Positions 52,551-62,850 of a DNA stretch of 64,000 nt are shown here, piece by piece. The notes below the pieces were generated by a model. That model searched no databases. It had not been told where the DNA came from and worked only from the letters and a program-made list of their open reading frames with translations. This DNA comes from Agrocybe praecox (lineage: Eukaryota; Basidiomycota; Agaricomycetes; Agaricales; Agrocybaceae): positions 434,001-498,000 of the forward strand of contig OZ024845.1 in assembly GCA_964017145.1 (NCBI GenBank). Reading direction: 5' to 3'. The translations under genes and the position numbers were made by a program. The first letter of the stretch is position 1. Every line of letters starts with the position of its first letter.

Positions 52551-55500
52551 ATGGACACTACCACTACCCCTACCACTACCACCACCACTACTCTTCCCTC
52601 TGTGGAGGAGCTCCTTCAACAAATCTCTCTCCTTACCCAGGAGGTGGCTCTTTTAAGGCAGCAGCAGCAACAGTCAGTCACATCTCCAACTACTCAATCA
52701 CCATTCTCCTCTGCTGCTAGAGAAGTCCATCCTTCCCCTGCCAATCATGGTCCATTTACCTTTGGTTCACAGTCTGGAATCAAGGTTTCCCCCCCTGAGC
52801 TATATGATGGCTCTATGTCAAAAGCAGAAACCTTCCTCAGCCAACTCAAGTTATATTTCTATGGGAAGGGGATTACAGATAACCTTCAAAAGGTTGTTTG
52901 TGCCCTGTCCTATATGAAAGAAGGCACTGCTGGGAAATGGGCACTTGACAAAACTAAAATTCTGGATGGAGATTATTCCAAAGAAGGCCTTTGGAATGAC
53001 TTTGTCTATGAATTCAGGGAAGTATTTGGAGATCCAGACCCTGCTAGCACAGCCAGACACAAAATGAATCTTCTGAAGCAGGGAAGTCAAACTGCTGATG
53101 AATATGTGGCTAGCTTTAGGGAATTGGTCTCTGATACTGGGTACAATGATGCTGCTTTGGTTGAGAAGTTTCAGACTGGGCTAAACAGATCACTCAGGGA
53201 AAAAGTTTACAATGTCCCTGATATGCCCAAGACTCTGAATGGCTGGATCTCATGGGCTACCAAGCTGGACAGGCAGTGGAGACAGATGGAAGCCTTTAAC
53301 AAGTCTACCTCCACTACTTCTTCTCCTTCCTCAAAGGCTTCTAAACCTCAGCCTAAGCCAGCAGCCCCTAGTCTTTCTTCTTTTTCAAGCAGTCAGAGAG
53401 GTTTTGTTGCTCAGGCAAAGCAACCAGATGATGTTCCCATGGAAGTTGACTCTGGATGGAGGTCAGTCAGGCCACTTATCTGCTTTAAGTGCAGAAAGCA
53501 AGGACATAAGGCTGCTGACTGTAGATCCTCAGTCAACATCAATGCTATGAACCATGAGGAGTTGAAAGACTTCTATGGGAAACTCATCAAGGAAGAAGAA
53601 GAGAGACAATCACAAGAACAGAAGAAGAATTTAGAGGCACCATTGGTGAAGGACATGTCCCAATGGAATAGATTTAATGTATTAGAAGATGAAACTGATA
53701 AAGTCAATCCCACCTCTTCTGAATCTGATACAGAAATCATGTTCTCAAATTCTGATTCTTCTCTTTCTTCTACTCCTGAGAGGATATACATCTTAGGGCA
53801 TAAGCCAAAGGCCTCTACCCATTTGTCAGTCATTCTCAAGACAATGGACACAGGAAAAAGGCTGCCTGTAGATGCTTTGCTTGACTCTGGAGCTACTGGT
53901 CTTTTTCTGGACACTGGGTTTGTAAAATACCATAATCTCAACACAAGAAAACTTCCTAGAGCTATTCCAGTCTACAATGTTGATGGTACTCTCAACAAAA
54001 GTGGCTCTATTCATGAGGAAGTGGACTTGATTATGGTATACAAGAACCACACAGAAAAGGCTACCTTTGCTGTTTGTGACTTGGGAGACAAGACTGCTAT
54101 CATTGGACATACCTGGCTCTATCTACACAATCCTGATGTCAACTGGAAGTCAGGTGATGTCCAGTTTACTAGATGTCCATCTGACTGCCATATGGAAGTA
54201 ATTAGAGCCAGGAGGAAGAGACAGAGGATAGCTGCAGTACAGAGAAGACAGCTCCCTCAGTTTGATGATGAAGGTGTAGATCTTGTAGATCAGTCACCTG
54301 ACTCTGACTCTGAGATTGAGCCTGAGGATAGGATTTTCATTTCTTATCTCCATCCTCAGAAACAGTCTATCAATGCTACCTCAACTGTGTCTCAGAAATT
54401 GGCAGAAGAGTCTCACCAACAGGCTGAATCCCCAAAGAAGACCTTTGAAGAAGCTGTTCCTAAACACTATCATCAATTTAAAGGAGTTTTTTCAAAGGAA
54501 TCCTTTGATAGGCTACCTGACAGAAAGCCTTGGGATCATGCTATTGAGCTAAAGCCTGGGTCTGAGCCTTACAGATCAAAGATTTATCCTCTTTCCCCAA
54601 ATGAGCAAAAAGAGCTTGATGCTTTTTTAGAGGAGAATCTGAAGTCTGGTAGGATTAGACCATCCAAGTCACCTATGGCATCCCCTGTGTTCTTTGTTAA
54701 GAAGAAGGATGGCTCTCTTAGACTAGTTCAGGACTATAGAAAGCTAAATGAAATGACCATTAAGAACTCTTATCCCTTACCTCTCATTTCTGACATCATT
54801 ACCAAACTCAGCAAAGCCAAGTATTTCACCAAGCTGGATGTCAGGTGGGGCTTTAACAATGTTAGAGTTAAGGAAGGAGATGAGTGGAAGGCAGCTTTCA
54901 GAACCAATAGAGGGCTGTTTGAACCACTGGTCATGTTCTTTGGCTTAACCAACAGTCCTGCAACCTTCCAAACCATGATGAATGACATCTTTATAGAGCT
55001 TATTGATGGCAATGTGGTCATTGTTTATATGGATGACATATTGGTCTTCACTGAGACTCTGGAACATCATAGGGAGGTAGTCAAGAAGGTCTTGCAAATC
55101 CTTGAACAGAATAAACTCTACCTGAAAGCAGAAAAATGTGAATTTGAAAAGGAAAAGATTGAATATCTTGGACTTATCATTTCACAAGGCAAGATTGAAA
55201 TGGATCCTGTCAAGGTAGAGGGAGTTTCAAAATGGCCTGAACCTGAAAATGTCAAGGATGTTCAATCATTCTTGGGATTTGTCAACTTCTACAGAAGGTT
55301 CATAGAGGATTTTGCAGACATTGCCAAGCCACTTCATGAATTGACAAAGAAAGGGACAGTCTGGAGATGGGGACTTAGACACCAGGAAGCCTTTGACCAG
55401 CTAAAGCTTAAGGTCACATCCTCCCCTGTTCTAATCTTCCCTAATGACAACAAACCTTATAAAGTTGAAGCAGATAGCTCTGATTATGCTACTGGAGCTG

Positions 55501-57524
55501 TATTGTCTCAGGAAGGTTTGGATGGAAAATGGCATCCTGTGGCATTTATGTCTAAATCTCTCTCTGAAGTAGAAAGGAACTATGAAATCCATGACAAAGA
55601 GATGCTGGCTATTATCAGAGCACTGGATGAATGGAGACATTATCTTGAAGGGACTCAACATACCTTTGAGATTTGGACAGATCACAAAAATCTAGAGTAC
55701 TTTATGACTGCCCAGAAGTTAACCAGAAGGCAGGCCAGATGGTCACTCTTTTTGTCCAGATTTGATTTTTCTCTTCATCATAGGCCTGGTAAAAAGTCTT
55801 TAAAGCCAGATGCGTTGTCTAGGAGATCAGACCATAAAAAGGGGGAGAATGACAATGAAAATGTAGTTCTTCTCAAACCTTCCTACTTCAAGATCCAGGC
55901 TCTCAAACAGGGTCATACCACATTGGCTGGTCCAGAGACTGATCTTCTCAAGAAGATTAGAGAAGCAAAGGACTTTGATGAAAAAGTGGTCAAGGCAGTA
56001 CAGGAGATGAAGAAGTCTTCAACCAAGAAGATAGATGGACAGGAATGGTCAGAAGAGCAAGGACTTGTTCTCTACAGAGGAAAGGTGTATGTTCCAAAAG
56101 ACAAAGACCTTAGAAGGAAGATTGTGGAACTGCATCATGATGCCTACATTGCTGGACATCCAGGAAAATGGAAGACAATAGAGTTAGTCTCTAGAAATTA
56201 TTGGTGGCCAGGGATGTCTCATTATATTGCAGCCTATACCAGAGGATGTGATAAATGTAACAGGACCAAGACATTCCCTGCTAAACCTGTTGGCTTCCTG
56301 ACTCCAACTGAGATTCCCTCTGATGTTTGGCAGACTATTTCTGTGGACTTTATCACTGGCTTACCTGAATGTCAAGGGTATAATGCCATCATGATAGTTG
56401 TAGACAGGCTTAGCAAGATGATTCACATCATACCTACCACAGATGAGGTCACATCTGAAGGTACTGCTAAGCTCTACAGGGACTATGTTTGGAAATTGCA
56501 TGGTCTACCTATCAAAATCATCTGTGATAGAGGTCCTCAGTTTGTCTCCAAGTTTATGAAAGAGCTTAACTCTATACTTGGTATTCAGACTGCTTCATCT
56601 ACAGCCTACCATCCTCAAACTGATGGTCAGACTGAAAGAGTCAACCAAGAAGTAGAACAATATCTCAGGCTCTTCATAAACCATAGACAGGATGACTGGG
56701 CAGAATGGTTGGCCTTGGCTGAATTTTCTTACAACAACAGAGTTCAGGCCTCTACCAGACAGACACCATTTATGCTCAACAATGGTAGACATCCAAGAAT
56801 GGGCACAGAACCTCTCAGAGACAGCAAGATGGACACTGTAGATATCTTTGTGAAAAACATGGAAGAGGCCAGAAAAGAAGCAGAGTCTGCACTCAAAAAG
56901 GCTGCTGATGATATGGCTAAATTCTATGATAGAAACAGAGGTACTCCCACAAAATTCAAAGTTGGAGACATGGTTTGGTTGGATGGAAAGGATCTGAAGA
57001 CTGATAGGCCTTCCAAGAAATTGGATGACAAGAGATATGGACCATACAAAGTCACCAAAGTTGTTGGTTCAAATGCCTATGAGCTCAAACTCCCTAAAAC
57101 TATGAAAATTCACCCAGTGTTCAATGTGGTCAAACTCATACCCTACCATCCTGATACTGTTGGAAGGAAGCCTCCCTCTAGACCTCCACCTGTCATTAAA
57201 GGAGAAAATCCTGAATGGGAAGTTGAGTACATCAAGGATAGCAGATTATTCAGAAATAAGCTGCAGTACTTGGTTAAGTGGAAAAACTATCCAAATGAAG
57301 AAAGCAGTTGGGAACCTGCTGAGAATTTGAAGAAGGCAGCCAAATCAATCAAAGAGTTTCATGCCAAGCATCCAGCTGCTCCCAGAAGGATTTCTGCTCT
57401 TACTTTTGATAGACTTTCTTTTTCACCTTTAATTAACTTCACTGAACCTCCTCCTCCTCTGAAACCCTCCAAACTCAGGCATACATGTGCACATTGTGGG
57501 AAATGTGCCTTAGAGAGGGGGTGA
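52551..57524 (+). CDS. Gag-Pol polyprotein with C-terminal chromodomain (copy 2)
   Basis: 1657 residues in one frame. Zinc knuckle CFKCRKQGHKAADC at 311-324. Retropepsin with catalytic Asp about 445 in LLDSGATG. Reverse transcriptase about 690-870 with YMDD at 826-829. RNase H with VEADSSDYATGA near 973. Integrase HHCC module about 1194-1240 (LHHDAYIAGHPGKW, CDKCNR), with catalytic Asp about 1266 (SVDFITGLPE), Asp about 1326 (CDRGPQF) and Glu about 1361 (QTERVNQE). Chromodomain about 1555-1610 with YLVKWKNY and SSWEPAENL. The last 15 residues carry CAHCGKC. Differences from copy 1 are scattered single substitutions, with a small cluster near residues 1480-1540. The stop codon ends one base before the 3' LTR. 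Confidence 0.97.
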   Translation: MDTTTTPTTTTTTTLPSVEELLQQISLLTQEVALLRQQQQQSVTSPTTQSPFSSAAREVHPSPANHGPFTFGSQSGIKVSPPELYDGSMSKAETFLSQLKLYFYGKGITDNLQKVVCALSYMKEGTAGKWALDKTKILDGDYSKEGLWNDFVYEFREVFGDPDPASTARHKMNLLKQGSQTADEYVASFRELVSDTGYNDAALVEKFQTGLNRSLREKVYNVPDMPKTLNGWISWATKLDRQWRQMEAFNKSTSTTSSPSSKASKPQPKPAAPSLSSFSSSQRGFVAQAKQPDDVPMEVDSGWRSVRPLICFKCRKQGHKAADCRSSVNINAMNHEELKDFYGKLIKEEEERQSQEQKKNLEAPLVKDMSQWNRFNVLEDETDKVNPTSSESDTEIMFSNSDSSLSSTPERIYILGHKPKASTHLSVILKTMDTGKRLPVDALLDSGATGLFLDTGFVKYHNLNTRKLPRAIPVYNVDGTLNKSGSIHEEVDLIMVYKNHTEKATFAVCDLGDKTAIIGHTWLYLHNPDVNWKSGDVQFTRCPSDCHMEVIRARRKRQRIAAVQRRQLPQFDDEGVDLVDQSPDSDSEIEPEDRIFISYLHPQKQSINATSTVSQKLAEESHQQAESPKKTFEEAVPKHYHQFKGVFSKESFDRLPDRKPWDHAIELKPGSEPYRSKIYPLSPNEQKELDAFLEENLKSGRIRPSKSPMASPVFFVKKKDGSLRLVQDYRKLNEMTIKNSYPLPLISDIITKLSKAKYFTKLDVRWGFNNVRVKEGDEWKAAFRTNRGLFEPLVMFFGLTNSPATFQTMMNDIFIELIDGNVVIVYMDDILVFTETLEHHREVVKKVLQILEQNKLYLKAEKCEFEKEKIEYLGLIISQGKIEMDPVKVEGVSKWPEPENVKDVQSFLGFVNFYRRFIEDFADIAKPLHELTKKGTVWRWGLRHQEAFDQLKLKVTSSPVLIFPNDNKPYKVEADSSDYATGAVLSQEGLDGKWHPVAFMSKSLSEVERNYEIHDKEMLAIIRALDEWRHYLEGTQHTFEIWTDHKNLEYFMTAQKLTRRQARWSLFLSRFDFSLHHRPGKKSLKPDALSRRSDHKKGENDNENVVLLKPSYFKIQALKQGHTTLAGPETDLLKKIREAKDFDEKVVKAVQEMKKSSTKKIDGQEWSEEQGLVLYRGKVYVPKDKDLRRKIVELHHDAYIAGHPGKWKTIELVSRNYWWPGMSHYIAAYTRGCDKCNRTKTFPAKPVGFLTPTEIPSDVWQTISVDFITGLPECQGYNAIMIVVDRLSKMIHIIPTTDEVTSEGTAKLYRDYVWKLHGLPIKIICDRGPQFVSKFMKELNSILGIQTASSTAYHPQTDGQTERVNQEVEQYLRLFINHRQDDWAEWLALAEFSYNNRVQASTRQTPFMLNNGRHPRMGTEPLRDSKMDTVDIFVKNMEEARKEAESALKKAADDMAKFYDRNRGTPTKFKVGDMVWLDGKDLKTDRPSKKLDDKRYGPYKVTKVVGSNAYELKLPKTMKIHPVFNVVKLIPYHPDTVGRKPPSRPPPVIKGENPEWEVEYIKDSRLFRNKLQYLVKWKNYPNEESSWEPAENLKKAAKSIKEFHAKHPAAPRRISALTFDRLSFSPLINFTEPPPPLKPSKLRHTCAHCGKCALERG
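57511..57524 (+). promoter_or_regulatory. Polypurine tract overlapping the end of gag-pol
   Basis: AGAGAGGGGGTGA directly precedes the 3' LTR and encodes the final ERG-stop, so the plus-strand primer signal and the protein end share the same bases. Same arrangement in copy 1. Confidence 0.7.
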
Positions 57525-58004
57525 TGTCAGGGTTTCCCCTATTTTTCCTTATTTTTCTATATTTATTTCGCATTTTTCCCTTTTGTAGATGTGTAGATAT
57601 CTTATCTGTTTCATATCTTTGATTATCTCTTGATTATCATTTGATTAGATACTTATCACTTTAATTTCCCATGAGCACAGCCTCATTTATTCTACATCAT
57701 TCCACATTATTCTTTTACTTTCTTTATGATGTCATTGCCTTACTCATCATTCCTTTCTATGATGTCATGGAGGAATATTCTAGAATAGCTGTAGGGTATA
57801 TATACTGGACATGTAGGTAGCTGTAGCCCCAGCTTCAATCTCTTAGGATATCCACTATCATTGGTGTGATCTCTTAGAATCATTGAATGTCTTTCTACCT
57901 CTTTATCTCTCTCTCTCTCTTCTCTCTCTGTCTCTTCTCTCTCTCTCCTCTTGCTTTGTCTTTGTTGGTGGCCTTGTCACACTGATTATAGTGTTGCCCT
58001 GACA
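57525..58004 (+). repeat. 3' LTR of chromovirus copy 2 (480 bp)
   Basis: Same length and, by eye, same sequence as 51564-52043; followed by the GGTCG target duplication at 58005-58009. Confidence 0.96.
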
Positions 58005-58029
58005 GGTCGTACATCGAGTACTCGACGGG

Positions 58030-58186
58030 CGCTACCATCCATTACACCTCTTCAAAATTGCTCCGAGATGCCGAAGAGAGAATCAATATCATAGCAAATG
58101 ATTACAATGGAGCTTGACGCGTATGAGTCGGATGGGAGAAATGCTCGAAATGTATTCAAAGAGGTTGGGAATCCCTATCAGCGAGT
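58030..58186 (+). pseudogene. Gene X fragment (second copy)
   Basis: GCTACCATCCATTACACCTCTTC onward matches gene X from about 51090, continuing to GGGAATCCCTATCAGCGAGTAA. About 120 nt of the coiled-coil region are missing (junction near AATGGAGCTTGACGCGTATG). No start and a broken frame. Confidence 0.75.
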
Positions 58187-58231
58187 AACTTTGTAGTAGA
58201 TAGTCATAGTAATATACCCCTATTCTCCCTT

Positions 58232-58681
58232 TCACACATCAGCAAATCGGGCTGGGATGGACCACGAACGAGCGCTCCGGTGAATCTTTGCCACTATATG
58301 TTTCAATCCAAAGCATTTTCCCTCCGACAATGCCGTTGGCTTGAGGAGGATCGGCGTATATGATGCCGATGAAATGGGATGATTCGGATCAAAATCCAAC
58401 CATTGGCCGTCAAGTGGGTCGTACATCGAGTATTCCGTGGTGCGCATACTTGTGATATGGCAAAGGTGCTTGTCTTTGGCACAGATAAAGAAGCCATCCT
58501 CGATCCGCCCAAGCCAATTGATTGGCAGCTCGCCGTTTCTCTGAATGTGAATGTGTAAGTAACTAGAATAAGGAATACGGAGGTCACATACACCGAGATA
58601 GACTGCTAACTCAAGGGCGGGCATTGACATGCATTTGATGTTCGCACAATTGGGATCCCCACAGTAGCGGTTTGACGACAT
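58232..58681 (-). CDS. Gene Y (second copy), hypothetical protein
   Basis: 149-residue frame: MSSNRYCGDPNCANIKCMS at the start (a compact C-x4-C-x3-C cluster), then WLGRIEDGFFICAKDKHLCHI, YSMYDPLDGQWLDFDPNHPI and a basic end. It converges with gene X at both places where they occur together, which suggests X and Y travel as one unit. An intron may lie in the VCDLRIPYSS region (a GTGTATGTG donor and CATTCAG acceptor are present), but removing it does not keep the frame, so the uninterrupted frame is preferred. A TATA-like ATATATAGG is about 50 nt upstream. Function unknown. Confidence 0.55.
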   Translation of the reverse strand: MSSNRYCGDPNCANIKCMSMPALELAVYLGVCDLRIPYSSYLHIHIQRNGELPINWLGRIEDGFFICAKDKHLCHITSMRTTEYSMYDPLDGQWLDFDPNHPISSASYTPILLKPTALSEGKCFGLKHIVAKIHRSARSWSIPARFADV

Positions 58682-58689
58682 AATGATAT

Positions 58690-59160
58690 CAGTTGATGTA
58701 CGTACACCACAGGTATCGACTGTCTTATATATAGGTTATTGTACCCCTATGCCCTGATCCCTTGGATACGTGCGAGTCCCCATCTTTCCACATCGCGAAG
58801 GTGCCTCAGAAATGTCGGCTAGTTATTTCAAAAGGAATCGGTTGGATCCTGTTGAGCTTAACAGGGCAGGGGGTCGCATTTGCATATTTTACGGACACAT
58901 GTGGTCACTTCACAGATACTGTCATTTGTCCCATATGGTTTTTTTTTGTACCTGTGGAGCAGTCCCGTATGCAGCTAGATGGCATAGCCGGTCTCGGAAG
59001 CGCGTCGAGCAGCCTCGCATGATGTCAGTTGAAGTCAAGGCAAGGTGGGATTCCGCTATGGATGTGTCACTGTTCACAGTCATACAGGTAATGGATCTAA
59101 TCTAATCTACCTATACGGATTGTGCAATCAGCCAGATTGCACTGCCATACCGGTATCCCG
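58690..59160. other. No confident gene; LTR-like remnant at its right end
   Basis: Overlapping short plus-strand frames (58762-59105) include a Cys/His-containing stretch but no recognisable domain. 59060-59150 is the inverted relative of 6635-6715 and ends with GCACTGCCATA, like the 173-bp LTR. Confidence 0.4.
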
Positions 59161-59164
59161 GGTG

Positions 59165-59450
59165 GTATTTATATCCACAATCATATGACTGCACGCGGCA
59201 TTGAGTTATTTATGGAAATTTGTACCGACTGAGGCGTTTGTTGAGCTCAATTGTACTGCCTGGTTTGAGGAACACACCAAATTTAAAAGAAATTTTTATA
59301 GTATGCACTACATATATATGCAGAGTATACCTTCCAAAAATCTCAGACCCCTGAGGGGTATTAACCTTTTGAAATAACAAGTTCGTTTTATGCAATTTCA
59401 AAGTCCGACAGGAAATGCCGAACCCGCTACCTAATTGCTAATTTACTCAT
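59165..59450 (+). repeat. Duplicated block Z, copy 2 (with 49140-49430)
   Basis: Same orientation and order as copy 1. Together with X and Y this gives the order Z-X-Y, then X'-Y'-Z', on the two sides of the chromovirus. Confidence 0.7.
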
Positions 59451-59644
59451 CTCTCGCAATGTATGAACTATTATTATACCATACCCCGCAATAATACTAT
59501 AAATGTACGTTATAACATAAATATAATTTAAAAATTGAGGCCAGATCCTCTGGTACTGAAAAACATGAGACCTTATTGACCAGACGTATATTGATGGCCG
59601 AACATGATGCATTCAAAGCGGAGCTTTAATTAATCGAAAGAGCA

Positions 59645-59717
59645 GTCGTAAACAGGTCGTAAACGAGCCGCGAGTCGTAAACAAGTCGTAAACAGGTCGT
59701 AAACAGGTCGCAAACAG
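59645..59717 (+). repeat. 11-bp minisatellite (GTCGTAAACAG)
   Basis: About six to seven imperfect units of GTCGTAAACAG; one unit is interrupted by GAGCCGCGA. Confidence 0.75.
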
Positions 59718-60060
59718 ATTTAAAATGGATATTAAACATCGGCGAGAGGTCCTAATGCCTCTGAAACATCGTGTTTGTGATGCTCTCAACGAGAACATAT
59801 TTACGAGTTTTGAGTGAACGGGCTTAGTGAGTTTGAGTGAACGGACTTGGCAGGTTCTTATTCAACGATATTCATGAGATTTTCTTAGGGTTGCAATAAA
59901 ATGCACCAATAGTCTGCCTTTTCTATAGACAGGTTTACATAAAAGATAGCTAGCTTCATAACGATGACCCTTTCTATCAGACCCTTGTTTGCTAGAGGTA
60001 TTTTCAATCAGTATACAAGATCCTCAAAAGTCGATTTTATATTGCTCACCAACGATACAT

Positions 60061-61033
60061 TCAGACTTCTTCTTCCTGTTCTGAAATATCGCTTGGGGGA
60101 AGAGAATCCATACTTCTAGGCCAATCCATCATTGTTGCAGCACTGAGAAGATGATCCCTTTCTTTCCCGAGTATATTAGTTGAATCCTGGGAAAATCCGA
60201 TTCTTTGCCAGAGAAGTGGCAGCTTTGTGCGAATGATAGCTACCCCCTGGGATATAGCAATTACTTGCTCCTGTTGGAAGGTCCAGACGACCTTGACCGC
60301 CGTATAATCCTTGGGTAACTGACCTATAAGGATCTGAAGCGTGTGTAATATTTGGCGTCCACAAAGTTCGTGAGTCCAGAGCTTCTCGACAAAGGTTCGT
60401 TCTTTGCCAAGGTCCACTGCGCAACGAAAAAGATACTCGAGTGTATCTTGCCACATATTAACTCCACCCCAGTAGCTGCTCCACTTCACGACTGTTTTTC
60501 GCAACTCCATAAAGTTATTGTATGCTGGGAAATTGTGCGAGATATCGTACATCTCCTCAACAGGTAGTGTGAAGTGCGGTGATCCCAATTGATCTTTGCG
60601 TGCTATAAGCTCAGCCAACTCTTTGAAGTCCGGGGTTGGGGGCTCGCTCCAAAGATTATTTGCATAAAGCTCTTGGATGTTTTGGTCCTCTAGGATGGTC
60701 TGTACTCCTTTCTCCGCGCTATGTTGAAGTTAATAATAGATTGGTGATGGGCGCTAGTGCTTATGTCTCTTACGTTTGTTTTTCTGGGATTATTAAACCA
60801 GGCTCTATTTCTTCCTCTGCTTGTCTACTCCTGCTGGCCTTAGAAACAACCATCATATGTATTTGAAAACTTCAGTTACCTTTTTCTGCGCCGCTTATTA
60901 AGTTCTCGACACTGGGATTGTCTAGCTGCTTGATTCCTTTAGGGGGTGAGCAACACCGATTAGGAAGTAGGAGGAGGACAAACTTTAAATAATATCTGCG
61001 ATCTTTCTCTGCTCTTGAAGCCTTGGAGCTCAT
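60061..61033 (-). CDS. Hypothetical multi-exon protein
   Basis: Probable start at ATG 61033 (MSSKASRAEKDRRYYLKFVLLLLPN). A middle exon carries SRSRQAEEEIEPGLIIPEKQT, and the last exon (from about 60720, EKGVQTILEDQNIQELYANNLW) is open to the stop at 60061. The last exon has VKWSSYWGGVNMWQDTLEYLFRCAVDLGKERTF and an acidic C-terminus (PPSDISEQEEEV). No known domain is recognised. The first splice junction could not be placed with matching phase, so that region may carry a one-base lesion. The open last exon and protein-like composition support a real gene. Confidence 0.5.
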
Positions 61034-61236
61034 GGCGGTATAGAGGAAAGCGTTGAGCCGTATTGATATTTAAGGCATTCGTACAAATTCAAATTATAAC
61101 TATTGAATCAATTTATTTGATGTGCTATCAGACAGACGGAGTAACATTGTCTATTCACACAAGTATAATTGGCACTAAGCATAATACAAATGTAAAACTA
61201 CTCAGACGAGTCTAAAAAGTCAGCAAAGTCTTTTTC

Positions 61237-61990
61237 CTACATCGTCTCGGAGCTACAATCCCATTGTACCTGGAACACTTGGTGAGCGTTGAGAGCGCCA
61301 GTCATATAGTCGACTGCTTCCTCTTGAGTGAGGCACTTGACGCAACGGCCGCCGGGGATGTTCTGCACGTTTGGAGAAACATATGTCCTGTCATAAAGAT
61401 TCTATTCAGTACGTCAAACGAGATCAATCCAACATAAACATGCTCACGTTCCACAGAATACGCCTGGTCTGCGGCCAACAACTACTGTGTAGAACTTCTC
61501 CCCATCAGGATTGTCGAGAGCACCTTTGATAGTGTCAGCATAATATATAATAAATTCATAATAAGAGACTCACCGTTGAGTCCATGCATAGATTCTGCAT
61601 CGTGCGGCTGCAGCAAATGTGATGTATGGGTGATGGTCACTCGCTTGACAACATTCATGTGCAAGAATACACGCAGTGTATCCTTCGCAGCCGCAAGTGA
61701 GTGCCGCTTGACCACAAGTGCACCTGGCACGGACTCCGTGTTAGCGGAAATGCCATCACTATCAAAGGGATGAGCAGAGAAGTCTGTCAACAAAGTACCA
61801 CAACTTACGGTCCAGCAAAAATACCAGGACTACGTCCAACACATACAACGTAGAACACAGGCAACTCCTCTGCTTGAAGACGGTGCACATCAGTATGACT
61901 CGTGAAAAGAAAGGAGTATGCGCATACCTCTCTGGGTCGTATTGTTTACGACGGCGCCAGGCTCGTTATGGACGGAGTCAGAGGACATCA
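61237..61990 (-). CDS. Protein with tandem RNase H1 N-terminal (viroplasmin-like) repeats
   Basis: Start MMSSDSVHNEPGAVV (61990); stop at 61237-61239. Several short introns. Two copies of the same motif are visible, FYVVCVGRSPGIFAGP and FYTVVVGRRPGVFCGT. Each is followed after an intron by a partner segment (SVPGALVVKRHSLAAAKDTL and NIPGGRCVKCLTQEEAVDYMTGAL). This YxVxxGRxPGxF...G...KxFxTxEEA pattern is that of the hybrid-binding domain at the N-terminus of eukaryotic RNase H1. No RNase H catalytic domain is present. Such stand-alone repeat proteins occur in mushroom genomes with unknown role; RNA/DNA-hybrid binding is an inference. Exon borders are approximate. Confidence 0.6.
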
Positions 61991-62611
61991 TACTACAAAC
62001 AGGCAATGAGTGGGATATGGAAGTAGTGGTAAGAGGAGAAAATATGAAGATTCACGTTCATATCTTTTCCTCAGGAACGCAAGTCGGATATTTGCACGTG
62101 ATACTACGCACCGACATCCGAAATTTCCTCTTCCCGAGTCTTTTGGTAGTGATATACATCAGATAGATCAGACATTGTTTCTCCCTTTAAGTTTCCATGT
62201 ACGATGATCACACCATACAATCGAAGTCACTAGTCCCTGCTGACCGTCTGTAACACATGAGTGAGGTCGCCTATGAGAGTGGTCCCCTTAAGTTTCCATG
62301 TACGATGATCGCACCAAACAATTGAAGTCTCCTGCTGATCGCGGTTGAGGCCGCCGGTGACAATGCCGAGATAGTGCCGAGACATTGAAATTAGCGCCGT
62401 CCGTTGTGTTCTTTTGATTATTAATACACATAAACATATGTTGTAGTTGCTTGATAACACCTCAAAGATAGCCCTTTTATATATGTTTACAGATTATAAG
62501 ATTGCTGGCATGGATGCAAAATTCCCGTGTTTAGCAGTCCAAATCCCACTTGGCGAGAGGTCTTTACTCTGAGCCACATTTACCAAGCGGTACTGGTCAG
62601 ACTTTTGACTT

Positions 62612-62798
62612 GTCTGAGCAGTTCTGAGCGGAAATTTAGGATTTCCCTCCCAGCCATTTGGCTGGAAAAGACCCCCCAAATGTCCAAGCATTTCCGATCA
62701 GAATCGCTCAGACAGATCAGAACTGGTCAGACAGCTCAGCTTTCCGAGCTCCAATCCCTATCTGAAAACTGAGTGAAACCGTTCAGAACTGCTCAGAC
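62612..62798. repeat. Inverted-repeat element (possible MITE or foldback)
   Basis: GTCTGAGCAGTTCTGAGCGG at 62612-62631 is repeated in inverted form at 62779-62798 with one mismatch, enclosing 147 bp. The interior has further CAGAACTGGTCAGACAG-type copies. No coding capacity. Confidence 0.6.
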
Positions 62799-62850
62799 CC
62801 ACAGTCAGATCACATGACCAAAGGCTTTACAATTAAAGAAAAATGTGGTG

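Larger units (their letters stand above)
51564..58004 (+). mobile_element. Ty3/Gypsy chromovirus LTR retrotransposon, copy 2 (complete)
   Basis: 6441 bp: 480-bp LTRs at 51564-52043 and 57525-58004 that look identical throughout, a self-priming site, a leader of about 490 nt, an intact 1657-codon gag-pol and a polypurine tract. A 5-bp target duplication GGTCG flanks it. Everything needed for autonomous movement is intact, so this is a very recent insertion. It is the same family as copy 1 but in opposite orientation. Confidence 0.97.
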
